Origin: G965214625 sp965214625
GTDB lineage: Bacteria > Pseudomonadota > Gammaproteobacteria > Arenicellales > Poriferihabitantaceae
Reading direction: 5' to 3'
Assembly (NCBI GenBank): GCA_965214625.1
Contig: OZ243962.1
Location: 744,001 to 808,000 of the forward strand
Length of the DNA: 64,000 nucleotides
The translations under genes were made by a program, and so were the position numbers. Below, piece after piece: positions 51,684-61,457 of the stretch (positions within the stretch are counted from its first letter, which is position 1; each line of letters opens with the position of its first letter). The notes beneath the pieces were generated by a model. It made no database searches and was not told where the DNA came from. It saw only the letters and a list, made by a program, of their open reading frames with translations.

Positions 51684-54600
51684 ATGCTGATGATCTTTTC
51701 CACCCCTTTTCCTGACAACAATCCCAAAAGACAGGCGATCAGAACCCTGTATCATGCCGATGAAACCGAGTGTGTGGCACAGTTGCTGCAGGGACTGGCA
51801 AGGACCGAGCAACAGGCCCGCAATATTCATCAGGATGCCGCGCAATTGGTTGAGGCCATTCGGGCAAACAATGAAAACCATGGCGGGCTGGATGCTTTCC
51901 TTCACGAATTCACCCTGTCCAGTGAGGAGGGTATCGCACTGATGTGTCTTGCCGAAGCCTTGCTCAGAGTCCCCGATGCCGCTACGGCGGATCAACTGAT
52001 CCAGGACAAACTGTCGAACAGGGACTGGTCGTCCCATCTGGGAGAAAGCCATTCCTTCTTCGTCAATGCATCGACTTGGGGATTGATGCTGACCGGAAAG
52101 CTCATTGCTTTCGACAAATCGACGGCACAAAACCTCGGCGATCATCTCGGCAGACTGATCGCGAGAAGCGGAGAGCCGGTCATTCGTACGGCAATCAGGC
52201 AAGCCATGAAAATACTCGGGAAACAATTCGTCCTGGCAGAAACTATCCACCAGGCACTCAAGACCGCCGTGGAGAAAGAGGCCAAAGGATACTGTTACTC
52301 CTATGACATGTTGGGGGAAGCGGCCAAAACAGCGGACGATGCGGCCGCTTATCTGGCGGCCTATCAATCTGCCATTACCGTCATCGGTCAGCATGACCAA
52401 TGGCACAACCCCTACCAAAGCGCCGGGATATCGATCAAATTATCCGCCCTGCATCCGCGGTATGAGGTCATGAAAAACCAGCGAATCATCAACGAGTTGT
52501 TTCCCCGTTTGAAGCAACTCTGCGGGCTGGCCAAGTCGTTCAATATCGGATTGACCATTGATGCCGAAGAATCCGAACGCTTGGATCCGTCTTTGACCCT
52601 GTTGCAATCACTGTGCACTGACCCTTCCCTGGCCGACTGGCAGGGACTCGGATTCGTGGTGCAGGCCTACCAGAAACGGGCACCGGCGGTGATTGACTGG
52701 ATCGCCGACCTGGCTTTGCAAACAAACCGTACAATCATGATCCGTCTCGTCAAGGGTGCCTATTGGGATACTGAAATCAAGCAGGCACAGGTTGAGGGTT
52801 ATGCCGGTTATCCGGTGTTCACCCGAAAAAGCGCCACCGATCTTTCCTACCTTGTCTGCGCCCAAAAACTGCTCAACAATCCGACGGCATTTTATCCCCT
52901 GTTCGCGACACACAACGCCCACACCGTCACATCGATACTGCACTTTGCCGGTTCTCGTCGGGATTATGAGTTTCAGTGTCTGCACGGGATGGGAGAGACA
53001 CTGTATGACCAAGTCACCCGACATAACCAGGTCAACTGTCGTATCTACGCACCGGTCGGCCCCCACAAGGAGTTGCTTGCCTATCTGGTCCGGCGGTTGC
53101 TGGAAAACGGCGCCAACAGTTCCTTTGTCAATCGACTGGTGGACAACCAACTCCCGATCGAGCAAATCATCGCCGACCCCGTCGAGCTCATCCAGTCCCT
53201 TGAACCCAAACCCCACCCGACCATCCCGCTTCCGCTCGACCTGTATGACGGTCGCCGAAACGCCCGTGGATTCAATCTGCACGATGCATTGGAACTGGAC
53301 GCCCTGTTTCAGAAAATTGCCGCCCAGTATTCGACCGGGCCTGTCCGTGTGACTCCACTGATTTCAGGACTGCACATCGCTGAAAACAACCGCAGCATGA
53401 GTGACGTGGTCAATCCGTCAACCGGAGAGACGATCGGCACTGTCGTCAATGCAGTGATCTCGGACATTCCAGTCGCCATCGACTCGGCCCATGCGGCTCA
53501 GGGTCAATGGGACGCACTGGGTGCAACAAAGCGTGCAGACATCCTTAAAGTGGTCGCTGATCACTACGAGGCCAATCATGATGAACTGCTGTCTTTATGT
53601 ATTCAGGAAGCAGGGAAAACGCTTCACGATGCCGTCGCCGAACTCAGAGAGTCCGTGGATTTTCTGCGCTATTATGCGCAGCAGGCCGAGCGTACATTTG
53701 ACCGGCCCGTCACATTGACCGGGCCCACTGGAGAACTCAATCAGATAATGCGGTGCGGTCGGGGGGTGTTTGTCTGTATCAGTCCCTGGAATTTTCCACT
53801 GGCCATTTTCACCGGGCAAGTCAGTGCAGCCCTGGCGGCAGGGAATGCGGTGATCGCGAAACCCGCTGAACAAACGCCAACGATTGCCTATCGTGCGGTG
53901 CAGATAATGCATCAATGCGGGGTCCCTGAGGCCGTCTTGCAACTGCTGCCCGGCGACGGAGAAACCATCGGCGCCGCCCTGGTCCGTCATCCGAAAATCA
54001 ATGGCGTCACGTTTACCGGTTCGACGGTCACGGCAAAAGCAATTCAACGGTCACTTGCCCGACAAACGGGGGCCATCGTTCCATTCATTGCGGAGACCGG
54101 TGGCATTAACGCCATGCTGGTGGATTCTACCGCCCTGCCTGAACAAGTGGTGCGTGATGTGGTCCGTTCCGCCTTTCAAAGTGCTGGACAACGCTGTTCG
54201 GCGTTGAGAATACTGTATCTTCAAGAAGAGGTGGCCGACGTCATCACTGACATGCTGACAGGGGCCGTTGCAGAGTTGAAAGTCGGCAACAGTGCCGAAT
54301 TCGACACCGATGTGGGACCGATGATTGATGCCCAGGCCCGACAGCAATTACTTGAACATGTTCAGCTATTCAAAGCTCGGGGAAACCGGATCATTGATGG
54401 CCCTCCGGTCGAGGATCATTTGACCGGTTTTTATGTCAGTCCGATGATCATTGAAATCGATGGCATCGCTGATCTGGAGGAAGAGACATTTGGTCCGATA
54501 CTCCATCTGTGTCGATTCCCTGCCAATCGTATTGATCAGGTGGTCGATGACATCAATGCGCTCGGGTATGGGCTGACATTTGGTATCCACAGTCGGGTCC

Positions 54601-54836
54601 AATCAACGATTGATCGGATTACAGATGCCATCAAAGCCGGCAACATTTATGTGAACCGAAACACCATCGGTGCCGTGGTGGGCGTCCAGCCTTTTGGTGG
54701 GGAAGGGCTGTCTGGGACAGGTCCTAAAGCAGGCGGACCCCATTATCTGCACTCGTTCACCGTGGAACGCACGCTCAGTGTGGATACCACCGCTGCCGGT
54801 GGAAATCCATCCCTGCTCTCTCTGGAAGTACGGTAA
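51684..54836 (+). CDS. putA: Bifunctional proline dehydrogenase / pyrroline-5-carboxylate dehydrogenase PutA
   Basis: Converts proline to glutamate in two steps with channelled intermediate. The 1050 residues have an N-terminal arm, then the flavin-dependent proline dehydrogenase barrel (YSYDMLGEAAKTADDA, GISIKLSALHPRYE, IGLTIDAEESERLDPSL, RLVKGAYWDTEIK, FATHNAHTV). The aldehyde dehydrogenase part follows, with ISPWNFPLAIFTGQVSAALAAGN, FIAETGGINAMLVD and the catalytic cysteine in SAGQRCSALRILYL. The C-terminus ends SGTGPKAGGPHYLHSFTVER. It lacks the N-terminal ribbon-helix-helix of E. coli PutA, so it is probably not its own repressor. No putP transporter is adjacent. Confidence 0.96.
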   Translation: MLMIFSTPFPDNNPKRQAIRTLYHADETECVAQLLQGLARTEQQARNIHQDAAQLVEAIRANNENHGGLDAFLHEFTLSSEEGIALMCLAEALLRVPDAATADQLIQDKLSNRDWSSHLGESHSFFVNASTWGLMLTGKLIAFDKSTAQNLGDHLGRLIARSGEPVIRTAIRQAMKILGKQFVLAETIHQALKTAVEKEAKGYCYSYDMLGEAAKTADDAAAYLAAYQSAITVIGQHDQWHNPYQSAGISIKLSALHPRYEVMKNQRIINELFPRLKQLCGLAKSFNIGLTIDAEESERLDPSLTLLQSLCTDPSLADWQGLGFVVQAYQKRAPAVIDWIADLALQTNRTIMIRLVKGAYWDTEIKQAQVEGYAGYPVFTRKSATDLSYLVCAQKLLNNPTAFYPLFATHNAHTVTSILHFAGSRRDYEFQCLHGMGETLYDQVTRHNQVNCRIYAPVGPHKELLAYLVRRLLENGANSSFVNRLVDNQLPIEQIIADPVELIQSLEPKPHPTIPLPLDLYDGRRNARGFNLHDALELDALFQKIAAQYSTGPVRVTPLISGLHIAENNRSMSDVVNPSTGETIGTVVNAVISDIPVAIDSAHAAQGQWDALGATKRADILKVVADHYEANHDELLSLCIQEAGKTLHDAVAELRESVDFLRYYAQQAERTFDRPVTLTGPTGELNQIMRCGRGVFVCISPWNFPLAIFTGQVSAALAAGNAVIAKPAEQTPTIAYRAVQIMHQCGVPEAVLQLLPGDGETIGAALVRHPKINGVTFTGSTVTAKAIQRSLARQTGAIVPFIAETGGINAMLVDSTALPEQVVRDVVRSAFQSAGQRCSALRILYLQEEVADVITDMLTGAVAELKVGNSAEFDTDVGPMIDAQARQQLLEHVQLFKARGNRIIDGPPVEDHLTGFYVSPMIIEIDGIADLEEETFGPILHLCRFPANRIDQVVDDINALGYGLTFGIHSRVQSTIDRITDAIKAGNIYVNRNTIGAVVGVQPFGGEGLSGTGPKAGGPHYLHSFTVERTLSVDTTAAGGNPSLLSLEVR

Positions 54837-54975
54837 AGGCTATCGGTAATTTTATGTGGTATGGTTGCCTGAACGACCAATACGCCCCCTTTGCAACACG
54901 ATCAACTCAACCGCGAGAGGTCTATACGTTCCACCATTGCTCAATACCTACTATTCCGGCAGAATAATATTTTTG

Positions 54976-56667
54976 ATGACTTGGGCACGACTGTTGGAAT
55001 TTGACTATGTCATTGCAGGCGCAGGGTCTGCGGGTTGTACTCTGGCAGCGCGACTGGCCGAAGATTCTTCACTTAAGGTATGCCTGGTGGAGGCGGGCGG
55101 GCGCGGTCGTGATCTGTTTATTCGTATGCCCGCCGGGAATGGCTTTGTCTTTGGTAATCCGAAACTCGACTGGGGATTTGAATCGGTTCCGCAGGCGGGT
55201 CTGCACGGGCGAAGCATTTACTTTCCACGTGGCAAAGCCCTGGGTGGATCATCGATCATGAACGGGATGATGTATATGCGCGGAGTGCCCGCAGATTATG
55301 ACCGCTGGCGCGATAGCGGGCTGCCTGGCTGGGGGTATTCTGATCTGTTGCCATACTTTCGGCGGTCACAGGGGTCGCGGAATCGGAACGATGCGTGGCA
55401 CGGGAAGTACGGCCCTCTCAAAACGGAATTATCGGCCAATTTTGGCGTTTTGGAACAGGCATTTGTCGACGCATCGGTCAATGCCGGTCATAAACTTCTG
55501 GATGATTTTAACGGCGCTGAAAGAACCGGCGTCGGACGTAGCGACAGCACGGTTTATCGGGGTATCCGGCAATCATCCGCGATTGCCTATCTCAAAAGAC
55601 CTCCTGAAAATTTGACCATCTTGACGCATCACCGAATTAACCGGGTTTGTTTTCAAGGTAACCGTGCGATTGGCATTGAAATCGATTCAGGGAAACACAT
55701 TTTGGTGACGCGGGAAGTGATTCTTTGCCAAGGTGTCTTTGGTACTCCGCAAACATTGATGCTGTCCGGAATCGGTCCAAAAGATCATTTGACTTCGCAT
55801 GGAATCAGTCCACTGGTTGACCTTCCTGGTGTGGGCTCCAATCTCGCTGATCATGTGGATGTATCGATGCAATTCGGTTCCGATAGAATGGATTTGAGTC
55901 TGGCGCGATATCAACGACTCGACAAGGCCGCCGGGTTGATGGCGCGTTGGCTGTTGAATAAGAAAGGGCCGGGTACAGGCGCATTTTTCTCGGTTGTTTT
56001 ATTCCATGCGCTGCGCGATCAGGCACTGCCGGAATTTCAAGTGTACATGACCCCGATGGTGATCGATGAAAATCTAACGTTGGATGAAGATGAAAAAACA
56101 CCGCTTCTACAGCGACTCGGTCGTAGGCTGTTAGTACGCGGTCGTAAGACAGCTCAGCCAGGCGTACAAATCGACATTAACCTGGAAAGGCCCAGATCGC
56201 TTGGTACTGTGCGACTGGCCAGTAACAATCCGCAGGATGACCCGTTGATCAATCCCAACTATTTTTCTGAGCCACCGGATCTGGATGAGTTGCTTCAAGG
56301 GGTGAAGGTGGTGCGCAAGATTATGGCTCAGAAGCCGATATCACAGTACCTGACTGGAGAAATGGGCGTCTGGAAAGACGCCAAAAGTGATACCGAAATT
56401 TTAGAGGCGATCCGTGCGACGGCTTATACTGGCCATCATCCCTGTTCGACTGCACGTATGGGAGCGGTAGGTGACCCCGACGCTGTATTAGATGCGCAGT
56501 TGCGTGTGAATGGGGTTGAGAACTTGCGTGTTTGTGATGCAGCGGCAATGCCGACACAAATAACCGGAAATCTGAACGCGACGGTTTTTGCGATGGCCGA
56601 AAAAGCGGCAGATATGATTCTTGAACGTGATCCTTTACCACCCGAAGATCCGGGGATAAATGCATGA
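54976..56667 (+). CDS. GMC-family oxidoreductase, choline dehydrogenase-like
   Basis: FAD-dependent alcohol dehydrogenase of 563 residues. The N-terminal nucleotide fold is FDYVIAGAGSAGCTLAARLA (residues 9-28). The GMC signatures are KALGGSSIMNGMMYMRGVP and GVFGTPQTLMLSGIGP. The C-terminal region has the active-site histidine segment ATAYTGHHPCSTARMG and ends NLNATVFAMAEKAADMI. The ATG at 54976 begins just before the fold; the open frame reaches back to 54856 without support. It overlaps the aldehyde dehydrogenase start by 4 bases, like a betA-betB pair, so choline is the likely substrate. Other alcohols (polyethylene glycol, alkanols) are possible for GMC enzymes. Confidence 0.87.
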   Translation: MTWARLLEFDYVIAGAGSAGCTLAARLAEDSSLKVCLVEAGGRGRDLFIRMPAGNGFVFGNPKLDWGFESVPQAGLHGRSIYFPRGKALGGSSIMNGMMYMRGVPADYDRWRDSGLPGWGYSDLLPYFRRSQGSRNRNDAWHGKYGPLKTELSANFGVLEQAFVDASVNAGHKLLDDFNGAERTGVGRSDSTVYRGIRQSSAIAYLKRPPENLTILTHHRINRVCFQGNRAIGIEIDSGKHILVTREVILCQGVFGTPQTLMLSGIGPKDHLTSHGISPLVDLPGVGSNLADHVDVSMQFGSDRMDLSLARYQRLDKAAGLMARWLLNKKGPGTGAFFSVVLFHALRDQALPEFQVYMTPMVIDENLTLDEDEKTPLLQRLGRRLLVRGRKTAQPGVQIDINLERPRSLGTVRLASNNPQDDPLINPNYFSEPPDLDELLQGVKVVRKIMAQKPISQYLTGEMGVWKDAKSDTEILEAIRATAYTGHHPCSTARMGAVGDPDAVLDAQLRVNGVENLRVCDAAAMPTQITGNLNATVFAMAEKAADMILERDPLPPEDPGINA

Positions 56668-58148
56668 CTGAACTGAAAACTTTTCAATATTTCGCCAATA
56701 GCGAATGGCATGACCCTGCATCGGGCAAATACTTCGAAAGTGAGAACCCAACCATTGGGGAAGTCTGGGCACAAGTCCCTGACTGCAACCAGAATGACGT
56801 CAACCGGGCGGTCATGGCCGCTAAAGCGGCGTTTTATGACGGTCCCTGGGGCAAGTTGCTACCCGCCGAGCGCGGTCGCATGATGCGACGAATCGGTGAA
56901 GTCATTTCAAAACATGCCGATCGTCTGGGTGAGATAGAAACCCGGGACAATGGCAAACTGGCGAAAAATATTACGCCATCGCTTAAACCGGATGCCTGGC
57001 AAGTAGACAGCTGGAGTTATTACGCCGGCATGTGCGACAAGTTTGAAGGCAGTCTGATCCCGGCTGAAATGCGTGATATGCACAATTACCTGAAATGGGA
57101 ACCTTTCGGTGTCTGTGGGTTGATTTTGCCGTGGAATTCTCCGATTGGCACTTTGATCTGGAAACTGGCCCCCTGTCTTGCAGCCGGTAATACCGTGGTG
57201 ATGAAACCTTCCGAACATTCTTCCTGTTCAACCCTGGATTTAATGGAAGTACTGCTTGAAGCAGACTTGCCACCCGGTGTATTGAACGTCGTAACCGGTT
57301 TTGGTTCAACGACCGGAGAACCGCTAATCGATCACCCCGATGTACGCATGGTTTCCTTTACCGGAGGAACTGCAGGCGGGCGGGCAGTCGCCGGCATAGC
57401 CGCTCGTCAGGTGAAGCCCATCATTATGGAACTCGGTGGCAAATCACCACAAATCGTTTTGCCCGATGCGGATCTCGAACTTGCCGTCAATGGTGTTGCT
57501 TCGGGCATTTTCCCGGCTGGAGGACAAAGCTGTATTTCGGGGTCACGGCTGCTGGTACACGATTCGATTATTGACGAGTTCACCGAGCGGTTAGTCGAAG
57601 TGGTTAAAAAAGCTCGCGTGGGTGAACCGAATGATCCACAGACCCAGATCGGTCCGATGGCGAATCGTCCTCACTACGAGCGTGTGCTGTCACGGATCGA
57701 AGCGGCGGAAAAAGCGGGACACAAGTTGCTGCTCGATGGGCGCAGTTCCTGTCGCGATAAAGGTTATTACATTGGCCCAACGATCTTCGCCGGTGTCTCC
57801 AACGATGCGGATCTCGCTCAAAATGAAACGTTCGGACCGGTGCTATCAACCGAAGCCTGGTCAGATGAACAAGCCGTCATACAAATCGCCAACGATACGA
57901 TTTATGGTCTGGCGGCCGGTATCTGGTCGCGTAACGTGGCCAAGGCCATGCGAATGGCCGATCGCATTGAGGCGGGTACGGTGTATATTAATAATTACTT
58001 TAATGCCGCGACCCAGTCACCCGTAGGTGGCTTCAAACAGTCGGGTTATGGCCGCGAAAACGGTTTCGAAGGCATGCGATGTTTCATGCAAACCAAATCA
58101 GTCTGGTTGTCAACCAACCCTTCGCAACCTGATCCTTTCGCGAATTAG
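56664..58148 (+). CDS. Aldehyde dehydrogenase, betaine-aldehyde dehydrogenase-like
   Basis: NAD(P)-dependent aldehyde dehydrogenase of 494 residues. The cofactor region has GLILPWNSPIGTLIWKLAP and the SFTGGTAGGR loop (232-240). Catalytic residues are E256 in IIMELGGKSPQIV and C290 in AGGQSCISGSR. The C-terminus has the EAGTVYINNYF and FKQSGYGRENG segments. It overlaps the GMC gene by 4 bases, so the two steps choline to betaine aldehyde to betaine are a natural reading. Aldehyde dehydrogenases are broad, and the substrate rests on this context. A decayed MttB-family gene follows directly downstream. Confidence 0.87.
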   Translation: MTELKTFQYFANSEWHDPASGKYFESENPTIGEVWAQVPDCNQNDVNRAVMAAKAAFYDGPWGKLLPAERGRMMRRIGEVISKHADRLGEIETRDNGKLAKNITPSLKPDAWQVDSWSYYAGMCDKFEGSLIPAEMRDMHNYLKWEPFGVCGLILPWNSPIGTLIWKLAPCLAAGNTVVMKPSEHSSCSTLDLMEVLLEADLPPGVLNVVTGFGSTTGEPLIDHPDVRMVSFTGGTAGGRAVAGIAARQVKPIIMELGGKSPQIVLPDADLELAVNGVASGIFPAGGQSCISGSRLLVHDSIIDEFTERLVEVVKKARVGEPNDPQTQIGPMANRPHYERVLSRIEAAEKAGHKLLLDGRSSCRDKGYYIGPTIFAGVSNDADLAQNETFGPVLSTEAWSDEQAVIQIANDTIYGLAAGIWSRNVAKAMRMADRIEAGTVYINNYFNAATQSPVGGFKQSGYGRENGFEGMRCFMQTKSVWLSTNPSQPDPFAN

Positions 58149-58231
58149 AAACCACGACAGATTCTGAATAGTGCCGTAAGGGGCGACATCGACATCGCAA
58201 TGCCAATCCAGGGCGATCTGCGAGCCCATCA

Positions 58232-59287
58232 ATGAGCGGCTCAATCGGTGAACGATATCAACCGCTGCATTCTGAAGATTTGCCTAAGATCGATAAAACT
58301 GTCCGCGCGATTCTGTCAAATGCGGGTATGTCGGAAGCCCCCAATAGTGTTATCCACCATATTACTGCTGCCGGCGGGCACTTCGATGATGAAGGTCGCC
58401 TCTACTTTTCGCTGGAATTGATCGAGAATGCGCCAATGACTTGCCTCGCAATTTTGCGCTCTGCGGTCAAAATCCGAAACATGATAGGCAACTTGATGTG
58501 GCGAAAATCCATGCCGGTTCCGGTGGTACGGTGCCGCTTATCCTGTATCTGGATAGCGGGGTTTATCGCGAATCCACGTACGTAACCTCTACGATGCGGC
58601 ACGACTGGTCGATTATCTCGATAGCATCCATTTTTTCAGTCGTTCGATGATCGCCCGGGATATGCCCGATACCCGTCCGCTGGATATTGACACCGCCTAT
58701 GTCTGTCTGGCAGAAACGGGGAAGCATGTTTTCGCTGTGGCAACAGAAGCCGTCTATATCGAAGATGTCGCTAACCGGTATGATACGATGGCCGGATCCC
58801 GAGAGCCGAGGGGCTTTTCTGGTACGCCCCATTTTATCCTTGAATGACAATATGTCGGTAGCAACCTGATTACCCAGACCAGCGGGATGCAAGGTCAGTC
58901 TGATGGGTTGTGCACTGGCAAAGTTATGTGATCGATAACGACATGCTCGGAGTGGTCATGAAGTCTTTATCTGGAATCGAAGTGAATGATGAAACCCTCG
59001 CATTGCAGGCCATCAATGAAGCCGCCCACGACGAAGAGCATTTCCTCGGCAGAACCGAAACTCTCGAACATATGCAGAGTGATTTCGTCTATCTTGAAAT
59101 CGGTGACCGTCGAACCATCGATGCATGGGCAGTCGATGGAAGCCAGGATATTCGAAGTGTTGCCATCGATCGAATCCGGCAGATTTTGCAGACACATTAT
59201 CCCGATCATATAACCGAAGCACTGGATCGACGCTTGCACGAAAAATTTGATATCCGGTTACTGCAATCAGATATGCAGACGAATTAA
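58232..59287 (+). pseudogene. MttB-family (trimethylamine/glycine-betaine) methyltransferase, decayed
   Basis: MttB-like protein fragments occur in order across three frames. The N-terminal part is in frame from 58232 (VIHHITAAGGHFDDEGRLYF). From about 58435 it is in a second frame (LPRNFALCGQNPKHD, then IHAGSGGTVPLILYLD). From about 58580 it is in a third (NLYDAARLVDYLDSIHFFSR, MIARDMPDTRPLDIDTAYVC, LAETGKHVFAVATEAVYIED). After about 58845 some 230-250 residues of the usual barrel are missing, and the C-terminal part resumes (GSNLITQTSGMQG; DNDMLGVVMKSLSGIEVNDE; HFLGRTETLEHMQSDF) to a stop at 59287. Intact relatives are about 500 residues. At least three frameshifts plus an internal deletion make this a true pseudogene. 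It once presumably demethylated a quaternary or tertiary amine through a corrinoid protein. Confidence 0.85.
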
Positions 59288-59322
59288 GCAATTAACACTT
59301 TATCAATTCGACCATTTCATTG

Positions 59323-59340
59323 TTTCCGTTCATCCGGAAA
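59323..59340. terminator. Hairpin upstream of PanB-like gene
   Basis: Perfect 6-bp stem TTTCCG/CGGAAA with loop TTCATC, 41 bases before the next start codon. No T-tract follows; role unknown. Confidence 0.25.
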
Positions 59341-59381
59341 TGACGTAAATTACTCGAATACGACAACCGGAGAGAACAATC

Positions 59382-60215
59382 GTGAAAAGAATTTATGACT
59401 TCAGTCGCAGTCCGTCTGCGCGAAACTATACCGTCGCCGATCTGCAGTCATTAAAGGGGTCCGCTAAAAAGCTCAGCATGAGCAATCCTAAAGATGGTGT
59501 CGAACTGAAAGCCTGTATAGAAGCGGGCATTGATCTGATGGTGGTCTGGGACAGTCAGATCGAAGAATGCCGGAAAATCGCACCGCATCACTTTATGGGA
59601 GTCGGTAGTACCTGGTCGCAATTTGGAGACCCCAAAGAGATTCTCGATCATGCTTTCGACATGATGCGTAAGGGGGGTGATATGTATTACACGTTACGCT
59701 CCTTCGAAGTCATGGAAATGTTGTCGAAAGAAGGTATTCCGGTTCAAAGCCACATCGGTTTGATTCCAACCTTCAGTCATTGGTGCGGGGGGTTGCGCGG
59801 CTGGGGTCGCACTGCGGATGAAGCGATGGAAATTTATCGCACACTGAAACGAATGGAAGATGTCGGCGTGTTCGCGGTTGAGGCCGAATGTATCGCTGAA
59901 GAAGTGCTGGAAGCGGTTAATGACAAGACATCGATTGTAACTTTCTCACTCGGCTCTGGTATGGCTGGCGATGTGATCATGTCATTTGTATCGGATATTT
60001 GCGGTGAAGATAGCGAAGAAGAAAAGCCCCCAAAACATGCCCATGCTTTTGGAAACCTGGCTCGACTTCACAAGCAGATGTATGAGGAACGCGTGGCTGC
60101 GTTGAGCGAATTTCACAGCGAAGTCACGAAGAAAAAATTTCCCTATGCCGAAACCAATATTTCCATGCGCCCGAATGAAAAAGAGAAATTTCTAGAGGCT
60201 TTGGATAAAGAGTAA
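59382..60215 (+). CDS. PanB-like (ketopantoate hydroxymethyltransferase family) barrel protein
   Basis: Protein of 277 residues starting with GTG, supported by GGAGAG about 10 bases upstream. The middle aligns with PanB: KGGDMYYTLRSFEVMEML, GIPVQSHIGLIPTFSHW, RGWGRTADEAMEIYRTL, and VEAECIAEEVLEAV, with Glu 169 at the place of the conserved PanB glutamate. The aspartate of the metal motif is kept (D57 in VVWDS). However, the lysine of the KIEGG substrate motif is not there (YYTLRS instead), and an extended acidic segment (CGEDSEEEKPPKHAHAF) sits near the C-terminus. It is therefore probably not a pantothenate enzyme. It lies directly after the MttB pseudogene and may belong to methylated-amine or one-carbon metabolism. 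Function unknown. Confidence 0.7.
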   Translation: MKRIYDFSRSPSARNYTVADLQSLKGSAKKLSMSNPKDGVELKACIEAGIDLMVVWDSQIEECRKIAPHHFMGVGSTWSQFGDPKEILDHAFDMMRKGGDMYYTLRSFEVMEMLSKEGIPVQSHIGLIPTFSHWCGGLRGWGRTADEAMEIYRTLKRMEDVGVFAVEAECIAEEVLEAVNDKTSIVTFSLGSGMAGDVIMSFVSDICGEDSEEEKPPKHAHAFGNLARLHKQMYEERVAALSEFHSEVTKKKFPYAETNISMRPNEKEKFLEALDKE

Positions 60216-60348
60216 CGCACTGTAAGCTGGTGCTTACTCGCCTAATTCAATCATCACTCGTCGGGGCGAGCCTGACGCAATCGATGATGGGAAGTATCGG
60301 AAGAATTGAGACCCTATTCCCACTGATCCAGAAATAAGCGACCCGGGG

Positions 60349-61457
60349 TTGATACTGCTCTCCATGGATTCTTTGAATCTCCTCTTGCATGGTTACGTTT
60401 TCCACCCCGAAACCGGGCGAGAACCGTATATTCGAGCCTTCGCCATAGAAGACCCTCGTGCATTTTTCGCTCAGCTCCCCCAAGGTGCCATTCTCGATGA
60501 AATACAAAGGGCGCCGAACCTACTCTCCTACCTACAGGAAATTATTGATGCCGACCCGGCACCCGGGCGTTGGATTCTCACTGGGTCGCAGAACCTCTCC
60601 TTACTCAAGTCGGTCAGCCAGTCGCTGGCCGGAAGGAATGCTGTGTATAATCTGCTTCCGTTAACCCGAAACGAAACAGAACGTTTTCCGCGATATCCAA
60701 AGACTCTCGAAGAGACCCTTTTCACCGGATCGTATCCACGCATATTCGATAGTGAACTGGATGTGTTCGACTGGCTTCGCTCCTATGTCGCCACCTATGT
60801 CGAGCGTGATGTTCGGATGATCGCCAACGTGGGTGATCTCATCACTTTCCAGCGCTTCGTCGCACTGTGCGCCGGTCGAACGGCGCAGTTACTCAACTAC
60901 CTGTCGCTAGCGGGAGATTGTGGTGTTTCACAGCCGACCGTCAAAACCTGGTTCGGGATACTCGAAACCAGTTTCTTGGCCTTCGCCTGCCCGCCCTTCA
61001 CTCGAACGTGCGCAAGCGACTCGTGAAAACGCCCAAACTGCATTTCTATGATACCGGACTGGTATGCTGGCTGTTGGGCATACGCGCACCCGAACAACTC
61101 CGCACGCATCCACTTCGTGGTCCGATCTTCGAGACTTGGGTCGTCTCTGAGATCGCCAAACACCGAGCCAACCGCGGCGAACCCAGTAGGCTGGCATTTT
61201 ATCGTGACCGGAACGGTGTGGAGATTGATCTGCTGATCGAAGCCAAATCCGCTGGAACCGCATCATCCAGTTTGTTTGGCAGTATCCAACACGTACGAAC
61301 ACATCTCCAGTCGGCCGGACCGTGTCCGGCCGTCGTGGTCTACGGTGGCGATCAACCCCAACACCGGGGACAGGACAGGCTGATCTCCTGGCGGGAACTT
61401 CACAACCTCGACGGAGCAGCATCCGACAGCCCCATTACCGTCAGGTCAGACAACTGA
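60349..61457 (+). pseudogene. AAA ATPase/DUF4143 protein, truncated and frameshifted
   Basis: Remnant of the large AAA_14/DUF4143 family. The first frame starts inside the ATPase domain (AFAIEDPRAFFAQLPQGAIL, DEIQRAPNLLSYLQEIID, GRWILTGSQNLSLLKSVSQS). It continues through TGSYPRIFDSELDVFDWL into DUF4143, and shifts at about 60975-60990 to a second frame (LPALHSNVRKRLVKTPKLHF, YDTGLVCWLLGIRAPEQL, FYRDRNGVEIDLLIEAKSAG) that runs to 61457. The N-terminal Walker A lysine motif expected about 50 residues before the first conserved segment is absent. The gene therefore cannot encode a working ATPase. Such genes are common in bacterial accessory regions and are often decayed. Confidence 0.85.

Noticed and set aside
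59382..60215. Naming the barrel protein panB
   Set aside because: The substrate lysine segment is replaced and no pantothenate genes are adjacent.
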